The translations under genes and the position numbers were made by a program. A stretch of DNA of 64,000 nucleotides. Origin: Methanobacteriota archaeon. GTDB lineage: Archaea; Thermoplasmatota; Poseidoniia; Poseidoniales; Thalassarchaeaceae. The stretch is taken from positions 48,118 through 112,117 of the forward strand of contig PBHZ01000002.1 of assembly GCA_002719615.1 (NCBI GenBank). The letters run 5' to 3'. Below are positions 16,694 through 29,300 of this stretch, piece by piece (within the stretch, counting starts at the first letter, position 1; the number at the start of each line of letters is the position of its first letter). A model generated the notes under the pieces. The model was not told the origin of the DNA and ran no database searches. It saw only the letters and a list, made by a program, of their open reading frames with translations.

Positions 16694-18013
16694 ATGAAAA
16701 TCATAAATGATACTATTCACGGGCAATTCAAACTTAATGGCGTCTGTCAAGAATTACTCAAAACACCTGAAATGAATAAACTTAGTCATATTAAACAATT
16801 AGGATTAGCCCATTTAGTCTTCCCGGGGGCTCATCATACGCGTTTTGAACATTCTCTGGGAGTTTCTCATGTAGCAGGTATGATGGCTGATCAATTAAAA
16901 TTAGATAGTCACGAGAAGTTAACTGTACAAGTAGCAGGTATGTTACATGATGTTGGGCATGGCCCATATTCGCATACATTAGAACACATATTACATGAAA
17001 GAGGAGGGTTAGATCACATGTCAATCACTGAAGGAATTATTTTAGGAAATTACGATATAATTAGAGATACTGAATCTTCCACTCAAAATGACAGAATTCT
17101 TGTTCCAGATATTCTTGAAAAAAATAATCTCGACCCCAAAGAAGTAGCCAATCTAATTAGGGGTCCAAATGCGGGCGGAACTGAAAGATCGTTACTTTCT
17201 TGGTCCGAAGGTAAAGAAGATTTCATTCATACTGATAATACCCTTGCTCACTTAGTTCATGGTTCAGTAGACTGTGATCAAATAGATTATTTGTTGAGAG
17301 ATTCTCACTTTACTGGAGTAAAACATGGTGTGATTGATCACAGAAGATTGATATCAAGTATGACCAGGAGAGGAGGAGATATATCGATTAAAGAAGGCGG
17401 CCTGACTTCACTGGAAGGAATGTTAATGGCCAGAGGATTAATGTATAGTTCTGTATATTTTCATAGGGTTACTCGAGTCACTGAAGTGATGTTGTCTAGT
17501 GCTGTTGAAAGGAGCATAGACGATCTACCAGAACCAGTTGAAATGCAAAGATTTGTTGATTCCGAAGTATGGAGTGCTCTAAATGAAGCAAATAATTATT
17601 CTAGAGATGTTATTTGTCGGTTCAAGTATCGAAATTTAATGAAAGTATGTATTAGCAGAAGGCGTCAAGAACTCTCCGAAGATCAAGTATCTAGATTAGT
17701 TGAAATGGCAAATGATTCCTCGAAAAGACGTATTTTTGAAGATGATATTGCTCACAGGGCTGGACTATCTCCAGGATATGTATCTATTGATATGCCAAGT
17801 GTAAAACTTCTTCTTTCGGAGCCTAGAATGTCAAAAGTTGACATAAAGATAGTAGGAGAAGATGGAAAAATACGTTGGTTTAGGGAACATACTCCTATTG
17901 CAGAAGCTTTGAGAAATCGTCAAGTAAGCCAATCAGCAGTTTATGTTATGACAATACCCAGTCACAAAGATATAGTTTCTAATTTAATTGAGAGCCACCT
18001 GTTTAATTCTTAG
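16694..18013 (+). CDS. HD-domain phosphohydrolase (dNTPase/SAMHD1-like)
   Basis: A 439-aa cytoplasmic protein of the HD superfamily related to SAMHD1 and the bacterial EF1143-type dNTP triphosphohydrolases. The metal ligands are visible in order: His53 in RFEHSLG, His85-Asp86 in LHDVGHGPYSH, and the Asp of SVDCDQIDYLLRD (191-203). The phrase FPGAHHTRFEHSLGV and the stretch after the second motif are highly typical. The probable reaction is hydrolysis of dNTP to nucleoside and triphosphate, or another phosphate ester; substrate is not proven. GGGAGAGAGG upstream of the ATG gives a ribosome site. Its promoter region is shared with the divergent RHH regulator. Confidence 0.88.
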   Translation: MKIINDTIHGQFKLNGVCQELLKTPEMNKLSHIKQLGLAHLVFPGAHHTRFEHSLGVSHVAGMMADQLKLDSHEKLTVQVAGMLHDVGHGPYSHTLEHILHERGGLDHMSITEGIILGNYDIIRDTESSTQNDRILVPDILEKNNLDPKEVANLIRGPNAGGTERSLLSWSEGKEDFIHTDNTLAHLVHGSVDCDQIDYLLRDSHFTGVKHGVIDHRRLISSMTRRGGDISIKEGGLTSLEGMLMARGLMYSSVYFHRVTRVTEVMLSSAVERSIDDLPEPVEMQRFVDSEVWSALNEANNYSRDVICRFKYRNLMKVCISRRRQELSEDQVSRLVEMANDSSKRRIFEDDIAHRAGLSPGYVSIDMPSVKLLLSEPRMSKVDIKIVGEDGKIRWFREHTPIAEALRNRQVSQSAVYVMTIPSHKDIVSNLIESHLFNS

Positions 18014-18075
18014 TAACTAGAATTACCATAGACATCTAATTAATTAAGGGACATTATTCAAAAGGAGTAGATTAG

Positions 18076-19485
<1,410 letters not shown>

Positions 19486-19510
19486 ATTCAGTATGCTTCA
19501 TATAATTTCA

Positions 19511-21208
19511 TTATTTGACTGCATCTTCAACCATAATCTCTTGATCTAAATTTGCCCTATTCACAAGAATATAACCTATGCCAATTATCCCTATAATCAT
19601 TACAATAATTATTGGCATGATGTATGATAAACCTTCTTCATCTTCGTTTATCTGCCAATTCACTGTTTCACTTGTAATATTGCCTCCTCCAAAAGCGTAT
19701 TCATCTACTATCTGCATCGGAGTCAATATTATACATTTCAATTCCTCAGCTCCTGATTTACTATTTCTCCAATCAAATATTATCTTCCCTACCTCTCCTG
19801 CCTGAACCAAGGCATCGGGATAATTGTTTGTTTCCGCACTTTCTCCAGTACTATTTAGGTAGCAAGATATCGCAAAATGAGCTGCCGCAGTTCCTTCATT
19901 TACGACTTCTCCTATCATCACTACTGATCCTTTTGCTTCATTTTCATCACCCTCAGATTTCAAACTTAACCACTTTATATCTGGAGTATTTTGATCGATT
20001 ATGGTTATTTTATCATTTGTTAATTTTATTCCTGTTGTCCCATAATTGCCAATTACTGAATTTTCCGGATTCCAGGCTGTTCTATATTTTATTACATTAA
20101 TTATAGCTTCTTCTTGCCAAGTATCTTCTGTGGCCCATATATTATCATCAGACCAGCCTATTTCAATAATTCTTTCTCTACCGCCATCTATGTATGATCT
20201 ACCATCATTTCCACTAAAATTAGTATATGTAGGGACTCCATATAGGCCTTTAATTTGATATTCTACCCAAACTGCATCAAATTGAATATATTGTCCTTTT
20301 ATTCGTCTTTCCCATTTATCGGTTAAATCTCCCGAACCTACAGTGTCGTTACTCCAATGTATGTTACTTTCGGGCATTGCTCTAACATCATGATCATCCA
20401 AACTACCATCGAAAACAGTTCCTTCATTAAGAGAAATTGATGCATTATTATCATTCAGTAAAATCGGACCAGACCGTAAAAAATTACTTGAAAAAGCATT
20501 GATATCTCCGGTGGATGAGATTTCTGCAGCAATTATGGAAGAGTTATATAAACTGAAATTACCAGATATATCAAGACTATATTCACGGAGTCCTGAAATC
20601 ATCATATTACTATATTGCAATTCACTGGCTAAATAATAATTACTAAATCCATCATGGATTATCGATATATTACTTATTCCCACGGGTGTCGAACCATATC
20701 CACAAATTCCTATAGATATTTCATCATCATTTGACTGAGATGAATAGGAGAATTGAGAATTATTCATCATGAATATTTCATTCCCTATGTAAGCTGTTGC
20801 ACCATTGAAATTAGTACCACTTGCAGAATTAATTATAATTTCAAAATCTTTTTCATAAGGAGAAATATCTAAAGTAATTGTTGATCTATTGAAGTCATCA
20901 CAGTAACCATATCCTACTAAATCTGTAGGCATACTCTCTGATGTAAATATTGAACTCTCAAGAACAACAAAACCTCCTTCATCTATTGTTAGTTTGGAGT
21001 CTGTAGAAAAAGTTATTACAGAATTGATAATTGTCAATTTTCCACCATCTACAATTCTTATATTTCCGTCAATTTCTTGATCTTCTGTCCAAGTTATATC
21101 CGACTCAATTAAAATTTCATTTGTATTCTCTGCCATACTATTTCCAATAATCATTTGACCTGAAATAAACATTGTCAAAATCAAGATTACCATTTGTCTC
21201 TTAACCAT
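19511..21208 (-). CDS. C-terminally anchored surface protein with beta-helix-like start and CARDB-like domain
   Basis: A 565-aa surface protein. It has a signal peptide (about 1-27), then a strand-turn pattern starting DITWTEDQEIDGNIRIVDGG that resembles the capping rung of a parallel beta helix, and a CARDB-like Ig domain (about 430-520). One membrane helix follows (about 529-548, IMPIIIVMIIGIIGIGYILV), then a 15-residue acidic tail. The beta-helix start is similar to that of the 1445-aa protein at 34430, so the two are probably distant relatives. No catalytic motif seen. It converges on gdhA with 25 nt between the stops and is divergent from carS. Confidence 0.72.
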   Translation of the reverse strand: MVKRQMVILILTMFISGQMIIGNSMAENTNEILIESDITWTEDQEIDGNIRIVDGGKLTIINSVITFSTDSKLTIDEGGFVVLESSIFTSESMPTDLVGYGYCDDFNRSTITLDISPYEKDFEIIINSASGTNFNGATAYIGNEIFMMNNSQFSYSSQSNDDEISIGICGYGSTPVGISNISIIHDGFSNYYLASELQYSNMMISGLREYSLDISGNFSLYNSSIIAAEISSTGDINAFSSNFLRSGPILLNDNNASISLNEGTVFDGSLDDHDVRAMPESNIHWSNDTVGSGDLTDKWERRIKGQYIQFDAVWVEYQIKGLYGVPTYTNFSGNDGRSYIDGGRERIIEIGWSDDNIWATEDTWQEEAIINVIKYRTAWNPENSVIGNYGTTGIKLTNDKITIIDQNTPDIKWLSLKSEGDENEAKGSVVMIGEVVNEGTAAAHFAISCYLNSTGESAETNNYPDALVQAGEVGKIIFDWRNSKSGAEELKCIILTPMQIVDEYAFGGGNITSETVNWQINEDEEGLSYIMPIIIVMIIGIIGIGYILVNRANLDQEIMVEDAVK

Positions 21209-21300
21209 TAAACTTCGCTTCTATGTATACTCCATGAATAGTTCGGTCATTTGTTCGGTTTTAACGATAGACTCTTTGCCTCATTCATATTGGGATTACT

Positions 21301-21954
21301 ATGGAAGCAGTGGAGTTTTTGGTAAATGTCATTACAGTTTTGATTTTATACGGTCCAGCATATCTTGCCAATACAGGGGCGATGTTGTTTGGAAAATGGA
21401 TTCCGGATGCTACCGGAATTCCAAAAATACCCATCGATCGAGGCCATAATTGGTATGATGGAAACAGGATACTTGGCGATGGTAAATCCTGGAATGGCCT
21501 TTTAGGAGGTTCTTTTGTTAGTGCATTATTGATGCTAACTTCTCATACTCTATGGGATGGAAGGTCATTCGACAACTCCAAACCATTTGTAGATCCATTA
21601 GAATTGACAAATGATTCGGATTGGTTCTGGGTGTTTAATGATTCATTGACAGCATTTATTCTCGGGTTTTTATTGGGATTAGCATGTTTGATAGGTGACT
21701 CGCTAGGTTCGTTCATCAAAAGAAGAAAAGGTTTGAAGAGAGAAGGAGATATTAGTTCAAAAGCACCGATTTTGGATACAATGCCATTTGCTATCTCAAT
21801 CTTCTTATTTGGTTTTATTTTATTCCCAGGTCAAATTTTAACCCAAGATGTTCTAGTAATGCCAATAATCATTTTACTGACCTTTACACCAATAATACAC
21901 CGTATGACAAATATTTTGGGCTATAGAATGGGTCTAAAGGATGTTCCTTACTAA
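21301..21954 (+). CDS. carS: CDP-archaeol synthase
   Basis: A 217-aa integral membrane protein of the DUF46/CarS family. It activates digeranylgeranylglyceryl phosphate with CTP to give CDP-archaeol (EC 2.7.7.67), the entry to archaeal polar lipid synthesis. Seen: LANTGAMLFGKW, the family signature DGNRILGDGKSWNG (53-66) and the second signature IGDSLGSFIKRRKG, within about five membrane helices. This is one of the clearest archaeal markers of the window. It is followed by purD with a 52-nt gap to the chosen purD start. A TTTTAAC patch near 21259 may be part of the promoter. Confidence 0.92.
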   Translation: MEAVEFLVNVITVLILYGPAYLANTGAMLFGKWIPDATGIPKIPIDRGHNWYDGNRILGDGKSWNGLLGGSFVSALLMLTSHTLWDGRSFDNSKPFVDPLELTNDSDWFWVFNDSLTAFILGFLLGLACLIGDSLGSFIKRRKGLKREGDISSKAPILDTMPFAISIFLFGFILFPGQILTQDVLVMPIIILLTFTPIIHRMTNILGYRMGLKDVPY

Positions 21955-22006
21955 CAATTGCATATGTTCTTATTGTCTATTATCTTCCGACTATATGGGG
22001 GCATTT

Positions 22007-23278
22007 ATGGACATACTAATCATAGGCAGTGGAGGAAGAGAACATGCTTTAGCAATCGGCTTTAGTGAATCTGAATCTGTTAATAATATACATGTCGCAC
22101 CTGGAAATGTTGGTACATCTAAAATAGCGCAAAACCATGATGTAGACATACTACAAATTCAAGAAATACATTCTCTAGCATGTGAATTAGGTGTAGATCT
22201 TGTGGTCATCGGACCAGAAGGGCCACTGGTTGAAGGAGTAGCGGATAATTTAATAGCTTCTGGAATTCCATGTTTTGGCCCTACCTTAAGATGGGCAAAT
22301 CTAGAAGGCTCAAAGAAATTTGCAAAAGAAATTATGGAAGAACTAGGAATTCCTACAGCAAATTATGAAGAATTATCCCAGATATCTGAAAATTATGATA
22401 TATTAAATAAATTCGATCCTCCTTGGGTAATAAAGAGAGATGTTTTAGCCTCTGGAAAGGGAGTAACAGTAACTCATTCGAAGAAGATAGCAGTATCGGC
22501 AATAGATAATGCTATAGAATCCGATGGACGTGTTTTGGTTGAGGAATATCTAGAAGGTGAAGAAGCCTCAATTCTTGTTATAATGGATGAATCTGATTAT
22601 ATTTGCTTGCCACCTAGTCAGGACCATAAACGACTTAAAGACAGTGATGAAGGCCCTAATACTGGAGGTATGGGGGCTTATGCTCCTGCACCCGTAGTTA
22701 CTTCGTCTATACTTAGGAGAGTGGAAGAAGAAATTGTACAACCTATTCATTCCTTTTTAAAAAATCAAACAAATCCTTACAGAGGATGTTTATATGTTGG
22801 AATTATGATAGATAATGAAGGAGCACCCAGAGTGGTAGAATTCAATGTAAGATTCGGAGATCCCGAAACTCAAGTAACTGTACCACTCATCTCTTCTGAT
22901 ATTGGTGAATTATTCTTCTCTGCCGCAACAGGGAATCTTTCTAATGCCAATGTAAACTTTCATGATTTCAGTTCTGCAACAGTTGTTCTTGCATCAAAAA
23001 ATTACCCTTCTAAACCTGTCATTGGAGACAAAATATCTGGCAACGATGTTTTTATTGAAGAAGGAGAGATAAGGGCTTTTATTCATTATGCAGGGACAAA
23101 AATAAATGATCAAGGAAACTATGTTTCGTCAGGAGGCAGAGTTCTCTCCGCAACTGGTATTGCCCCAACATTAAATGAGGCTGTGGAAGCTGCATATCAA
23201 ATAATAAATAATATCGAATTAAAAGACTCTCAACACCGTTCAGACATAGGTTTTAGGGCCTTTGAGAGGCGAATATAA
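22007..23278 (+). CDS. purD: Phosphoribosylamine-glycine ligase
   Basis: 423 aa. An ATP-grasp enzyme of de novo purine synthesis that joins phosphoribosylamine and glycine with ATP to make GAR (EC 6.3.4.13). The N-terminus [16 protein letters not shown] is characteristic, followed by [13 protein letters not shown], the ATP-grasp part with [18 protein letters not shown] and [13 protein letters not shown], and the metal-binding [13 protein letters not shown]. The open frame extends 22 codons upstream to 21941 inside carS, but the ATG at 22007 gives the family N-terminus and has GGGGGC just before it. Length is normal for the family. Confidence 0.95.
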   Translation: MDILIIGSGGREHALAIGFSESESVNNIHVAPGNVGTSKIAQNHDVDILQIQEIHSLACELGVDLVVIGPEGPLVEGVADNLIASGIPCFGPTLRWANLEGSKKFAKEIMEELGIPTANYEELSQISENYDILNKFDPPWVIKRDVLASGKGVTVTHSKKIAVSAIDNAIESDGRVLVEEYLEGEEASILVIMDESDYICLPPSQDHKRLKDSDEGPNTGGMGAYAPAPVVTSSILRRVEEEIVQPIHSFLKNQTNPYRGCLYVGIMIDNEGAPRVVEFNVRFGDPETQVTVPLISSDIGELFFSAATGNLSNANVNFHDFSSATVVLASKNYPSKPVIGDKISGNDVFIEEGEIRAFIHYAGTKINDQGNYVSSGGRVLSATGIAPTLNEAVEAAYQIINNIELKDSQHRSDIGFRAFERRI

Positions 23279-23385
23279 AACTCGTTCTCTGGCTCAATAA
23301 GGGTATTACTCCCACGAACGGTTAAAACAACCCGTCAATTCGCCGCGATGTTGAGCCTTCAGGCTGCAACGCACGGTGATATAAT

Positions 23386-26300
23386 ATGGAAAAAAATGAA
23401 GAGGCGGCAAAAGGTAATTTCTTTTATCAAGATATTACTTCTGTTCCTATAATATTAGCTACGTTGATGGTGCTATATTTTGGAATCAGTTTTGCTGTCA
23501 ATGGAGATATAGGAAATGAAGAATATATGAACGTCTTGATTCTACCTTTATCCGCTGCATTTGCATCGGCTATTGGTAGGATTAGTACATCTCTGCAATT
23601 TTCCAAATCCAATACATTACAATCTTTTATCATTCCAATCACGATTGTAGCATTAGCTTTCACAATAGACTTTATAGCTAACTTCAGTAATAATGTCTTT
23701 ATTCTTACATTTACATTGGTTGGGCTAATGTCTATCCTTTTATCTAATTCTAATCGTATTGAAGAAAATAATCTTCTTCTTTCAACTGTGATAGGATTTC
23801 ATCTTGCTATTTCTTATGCTTCTAGTTTAACTTTTGATCCTGGACTGGATATAGACTCTCAAAGAACCGATATTGGCATAGCCTTCATATCATTCTGGTT
23901 AGCATCAATTTCTATTGGTTTTACCTTAGTTGGGTTTTTGAAAGGTGTAATCGATAAAGTTGGAAAAAATCCATTATTTGCAGATATACCTATCTTTAAA
24001 GAAAATAAATCATTTGTAATATTTTCAAGTATAATTTCTATTGTATACATCATCCCTTTATTCCGATATGATAGTTTTGAAAGTTTAGGAGTTATATGGG
24101 CCGTATCTACAAGTTTAATAATTTTATTTTACGCATATTGTTATTTTGAAAAATGGCATGTTCTTGGTTCTTTGATTCTCGTCAATTGGTTTATCTTTAC
24201 TATGGCCCATCTTCAAGAAATCGGTAATAATTTCTATCCAAGTATATTTGAAGAAGAAAGTTTCACAGGTGCATTTTCTTGGTTCTTCATAACATTCTGG
24301 CTAAACGTAGGAGCAATCACTCTATCTTCAAAAGGTTTCTTTGGAGATATAGCACCAAGAAGAAGTCCAAGTAAATTTAGAATGTGGTGGGATTCAAATT
24401 ATTATTCAATTCTAATTCCACTTTCTTTTATCGTCGCTTTGACAGTCAGGGTCGTTTGGAATGTCATACCTGCAATGAATGCACCAGGTACAGGAACCTG
24501 GGATATGTCCGGAGGTTCAGATCCTTGGTACATGAAGCGTATAGTTGACTATATTTTAGCCAATAATAGCCATCTCATTTTTGATGCCGACAGAGCATAT
24601 CCAATGGGTGCAATAAATCCTAGACCTCCACTTTTCACATGGTCTTTGGCATTGGGTGGTATGGGATTATCGTGGATTCTTGAATCTGATAATACTGGCG
24701 AAGTTGTTTGGTGGAGTCTCGCTTCTCTGCCAGCTATTTATGGGGCTTTAGTGGTTTTCCCTGTGGCAGGAATAGCCAATAGAGTACACGGTAAAAAGGC
24801 CGCTATCATTACCGCTTGGCTTATTGCTTTGATGCCAGGACACATTAGTCGTTCAACATTCGGAATGGTAGATCACGACTCTTTTGCAATTTTACTCTTG
24901 TCAACGGCATTTTACTTTTGGATTAAATCTATTTCTAGCATGAATCAGGAGCGTATTTTCCAAAAAACATCATCAAATCCTCTATATTTGTTTGCTGGAA
25001 TAAGAGAGACCTGGCGCAGGAATCCTAAGGTAATGTCCAATGCTACTTTAGCAGGAATCGCTTTCGCCGTTATGGCTTTGGGTTGGAAAGGTTTCGTTTA
25101 TGGCCCTGGAATCCTGTTTCTTGTATTTTCACTACAGGTCTTTTTCAATCTATTTCGTTCCAAAGATAGTCTACAACTCACGGCTGCAAGTTTGCAAATG
25201 TTATTTACAGTTCTTTTGATACCTTTGCCGTTTTATGCATGGCCTGGTTTAAATTTGGTTTTGGATCCTAGTGGATTACAACCTTTGTTCTATATAATCG
25301 GTTTTACGTTACTTCTTGGTTGGACATCTTGTTCCTTTAGAGACAAGCCGTGGTTACTTGTTTTAGGTGTTGGTGCTATCCTAATATCTCTAACACTGGC
25401 CTCATTGTATTTATTGCAAGAAGCGAATTTATATGCCGGATGGGACATACTTTTCTCTGGTGGTTTTTACTTTGATAAAAACAAAATCTTCGGGACAATT
25501 GGTGAAGCTCAAGCACCTAGTAGAGGAGTTTTATTCGCATCATATGGTCCAATTGTAGCATTAATAGGATTAGGTTGTGCTTTTGTTTTCCTTTGGAGAG
25601 GCGCCAGAACAAACAAAATGGCATTTACTTTACTTGGCTCTTGGGGAATTATTTCCACCTATATGGCATGGTCTGCTGGGAGATTTATCATTAACGCAAC
25701 ACCTGTGATGGCTATCTTGGGAGGAATAGGAATTGCAATGCTTTGGCAATCCGCTAACTTTGCTAACTTTTCCAAAGAATGGAGAAATTCGGGTATAGGT
25801 ACTCCTCGTGCTAGATTTAATTCTCTTTGGCCTGCTACCAAGAGAAGTGTTGGAGTACCCGTTTTGATGGTTGTCTTCATGCTAGTTTTTACTCAACATG
25901 TGACTTATGGTATTGATTCAGGGATACCTAGGAACTCACAATCTGCAACAGACGTTGATAAAGCCATTTACGACATAACTCCAGATATTTTAAGGGAAAA
26001 TTTACTAGGCGAATTCTCTATACTTGGTGGAGGAGATTATGATCCTTCATCAGTCAATGGGTTGGAATATATGGGTACTTTTGGCCCTAGTTTTAATTCG
26101 TATGGTTGGAATGACGCATATGCATGGTTAGAAGAACAAGATAGGGATAAAGGATTTAGTAATCGTCCAGCATTCTTATCTTGGTGGGATTATGGATTTA
26201 GTGCCTTAGCACAAGGGCAGCACCCAACTGTAGCAGACAATTTCCAGTCAGGAATACCGCATAGTGGAGGTATGCTTCTATCTCAAGGTCAAGATGACAC

Positions 26301-29300
26301 AATCGCACTTTTTATTGCTACATTAGCCATGGGTGATAAGAAATACAACAATGATAAAGTTAGCCCCGAACTTTTAGATTCGATATTAGATCCAATGAGT
26401 ACTACTCAAGTTCAAGAGTTTGCAGATATCCTTTCTAATAAAAAATCCTCATTCGTATTAGATAGGACAATTAAATTACATGCATCATCTGATGATATAG
26501 AATTACTTAGTGGGTATTTGCTAGATTCTAATGGTATTCCTTCGACCACTGAAGAATGGATTGTAGTTGATGCAAGTGGTCTACGAACCTCACTTGGTGA
26601 AAATAAATCGGCAGCACTTTCTTTGTACAACCAAACCCGTGGTTCATCTTCCGTATCTTCTACTGCTTCATCTTGGAATGACAATTTACCTCCAAGTCAT
26701 TACTACATTGGTAATTATAAATATACTAATGATTTAATTCAGGACTTTGATTCTCCATCTACAGCGATTCACAAAACTAATTCTAAATTAGCTATGTTGA
26801 GAAATTTCTTAGTCACAGCATTCGAAACCGATGAATTAGTTGATATTTATCATTCACTTTCTTCTATTACCTATTCCGTTCAAGATTATGATAACTCCCT
26901 AGGAGAGAATGTAGAAAGAAACAATGAGATTAGATATTTTGCTATCGATAACCGTTTGTACCCATTGGGAGGTGCATATTATGAGGACTATGGCTATCAC
27001 CGCGGTCAAACTACAGGAATCTTCCATGCTCCAACGGGATTATCGGGCTTAGATATGGATGATTACATTGCTACTTTCTATCAATCTCAGAGAGGAGATG
27101 GCCCCATTGTCCCGAGAACTCCTCAGGAATATAATGACGCATACCTTTCGGACTTAGAATTACAACAAAGTGGTGCATTATCTGATTCTTCACAAGTAAT
27201 TAGATATGTGGATATAGACTATCAACATCAAGAAAACTTTTTTGAAACAATGGTTGCAAAAACTTACGTTGGTTATGGTTCTAGCACATTAGGGCTTGAA
27301 GGAGATGCAGAAACTCCATCGGTTTGGGTCAATCCCTCTGCCACAAATAGAATTGGCGCACCTGGATCTTATTTGCAGAATGCATGGACTCTACCAGGTG
27401 CAATGATGAATCACATGGTTATCTCTAATTGGTATGATAATGACTACGATAATGATGGAACACTTAATGCTAATGATGATTCTAAATGTGAGGCTTCTAT
27501 TGAAAGTAATACGACATCAAATTTAACGGTAGGGGATGAAAATATAGAATTGTATGATGCTTCCCAATTTCCATTTATTGGAGGGGCATCTCTTTATCAT
27601 TTTGAAGGTAATCTTTCCATTGATTGGACTGGTAAAGACGGCAACACTCTAACTGGAGTATCTGGAATAAGTAAAGATGTTAGCATGAATTCATTACTTT
27701 CTCATAATCCCAATCCTTTGTGCAACTCTATTTATGATTCGAATCATTTTGTCAAGATTCTCAAGTATTACAGCGGTGCAACCATCGAGGGAACTGTCTC
27801 TCTTGATGGAGAAGGAATTGTCCCAAACGCACGAATATTAATCGAGAGAGATGCATTTAGTGGTGAAGATGTAATCGATCATGATTCTAGAACTTATTGG
27901 ATACCAATAGGATATACAGATGCTAATTCTGAAGGAGAATTCTCATTCACAGTGCCGTCAGGAAAAATACGAGTTTCTGCTTTCATTGGTGAACCAGACC
28001 TAGATTCAGCACGTGCAGCCATAATGAGTTCTGATGTCGGACAGACAATGTTCGAGTTAACTATCGAAAATAACAATCAACAAAGAGCAATCAATCACGT
28101 TTCAGGAATATTAGGAAATGTCTCTGGTTCTACATGGCTATCTGAAACTGTAATCAACGTATCTGGAGAACAAGGACATAGTAACGGAGCAGAAAAAATT
28201 GAAGTTTCCATAGATGTATCCTCGTCCTCTTCTTCTGGAGTATTGTCCTGGTCTGGAAATGCTGATTTTGATGGAGATCCAATCTTGGATGCTCAAGTAA
28301 TTCTTTCTCCCTCTTCAGAAAAGATAGTTATGGATGATTATATAGTTACTACTTCTAATGGTTCTGTTGAAGGTATTGATTTACAATTCCAAGGCGAAGG
28401 AGAGGTTTCATTTAGTGGCCCAGGAAGCGTACGATCTGATAACATACTATCTGTTTCTGATTTTACAGGTACTCACATACAAAGTATTTACAATAATCAT
28501 AGTGTTTCTGGGGATGGATTGTTTACCGGAGTAGGACAGATTTCAAATGCATTAATACATGATATGATAGAAATAAACGACTGTGAAAATAATTCTATTC
28601 CAGAAGGAGAGAATATTTGTAAACTAGCAGAAGAAGAATATCTAATGGATGGTAGTATTAATGCATCTGGTAAATATACGTCCGTTGGAGTATCAACTTT
28701 TACTAGGTCACTAAATCAGGCAACACTAATTGGCTCAGGGACATTTACCACTAGCGATGATGAGGATTTGGATTCATATGGAATTATTAATGGTACAGGA
28801 ACATTTTCCGGAACTGGTATATTTAGTGGTCCAATGGTTCAACCTGGTACATTTACAGTCAATAATGCAATTCCTGGATTATATGACATTTCACTAATAC
28901 TTGAAGATGGTTCAACGGTTGATTTAGATGATACGTTCAATGTCCCATTACTATCCTCCTTAGCACCTGTTCTAGTTGATGTTCCAGCAGGCTCGATATC
29001 GGGCTCATTAATCGACTCTTCAGGAGAAGTTGTAAATTCGCCAATTTCATTGATACCCGATGATAATACATCAGTATCTGATGATGCTGTTGAAGATTGT
29101 TCAATCGTGGGCTATGCACCTTGTTTGATTTATCCTGATGAAGAAGGAAAGATAATATTCGGCCCAATAACTCCTGGATCATATATTGCAGAGATTGATT
29201 CGGATATGGATGGAATGCCCGAAGTAAAAGAAATATTTGTCTTTGACACAGATACGCCAGTTGATGCTATATTCCCTTCTCCTTTGCCTGATACTTCTGA

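Noticed and set aside
21941..22006. 22-codon N-terminal extension of purD
   Set aside because: It overlaps carS and is not part of the family; [10 protein letters not shown] at 22007 is the canonical start.
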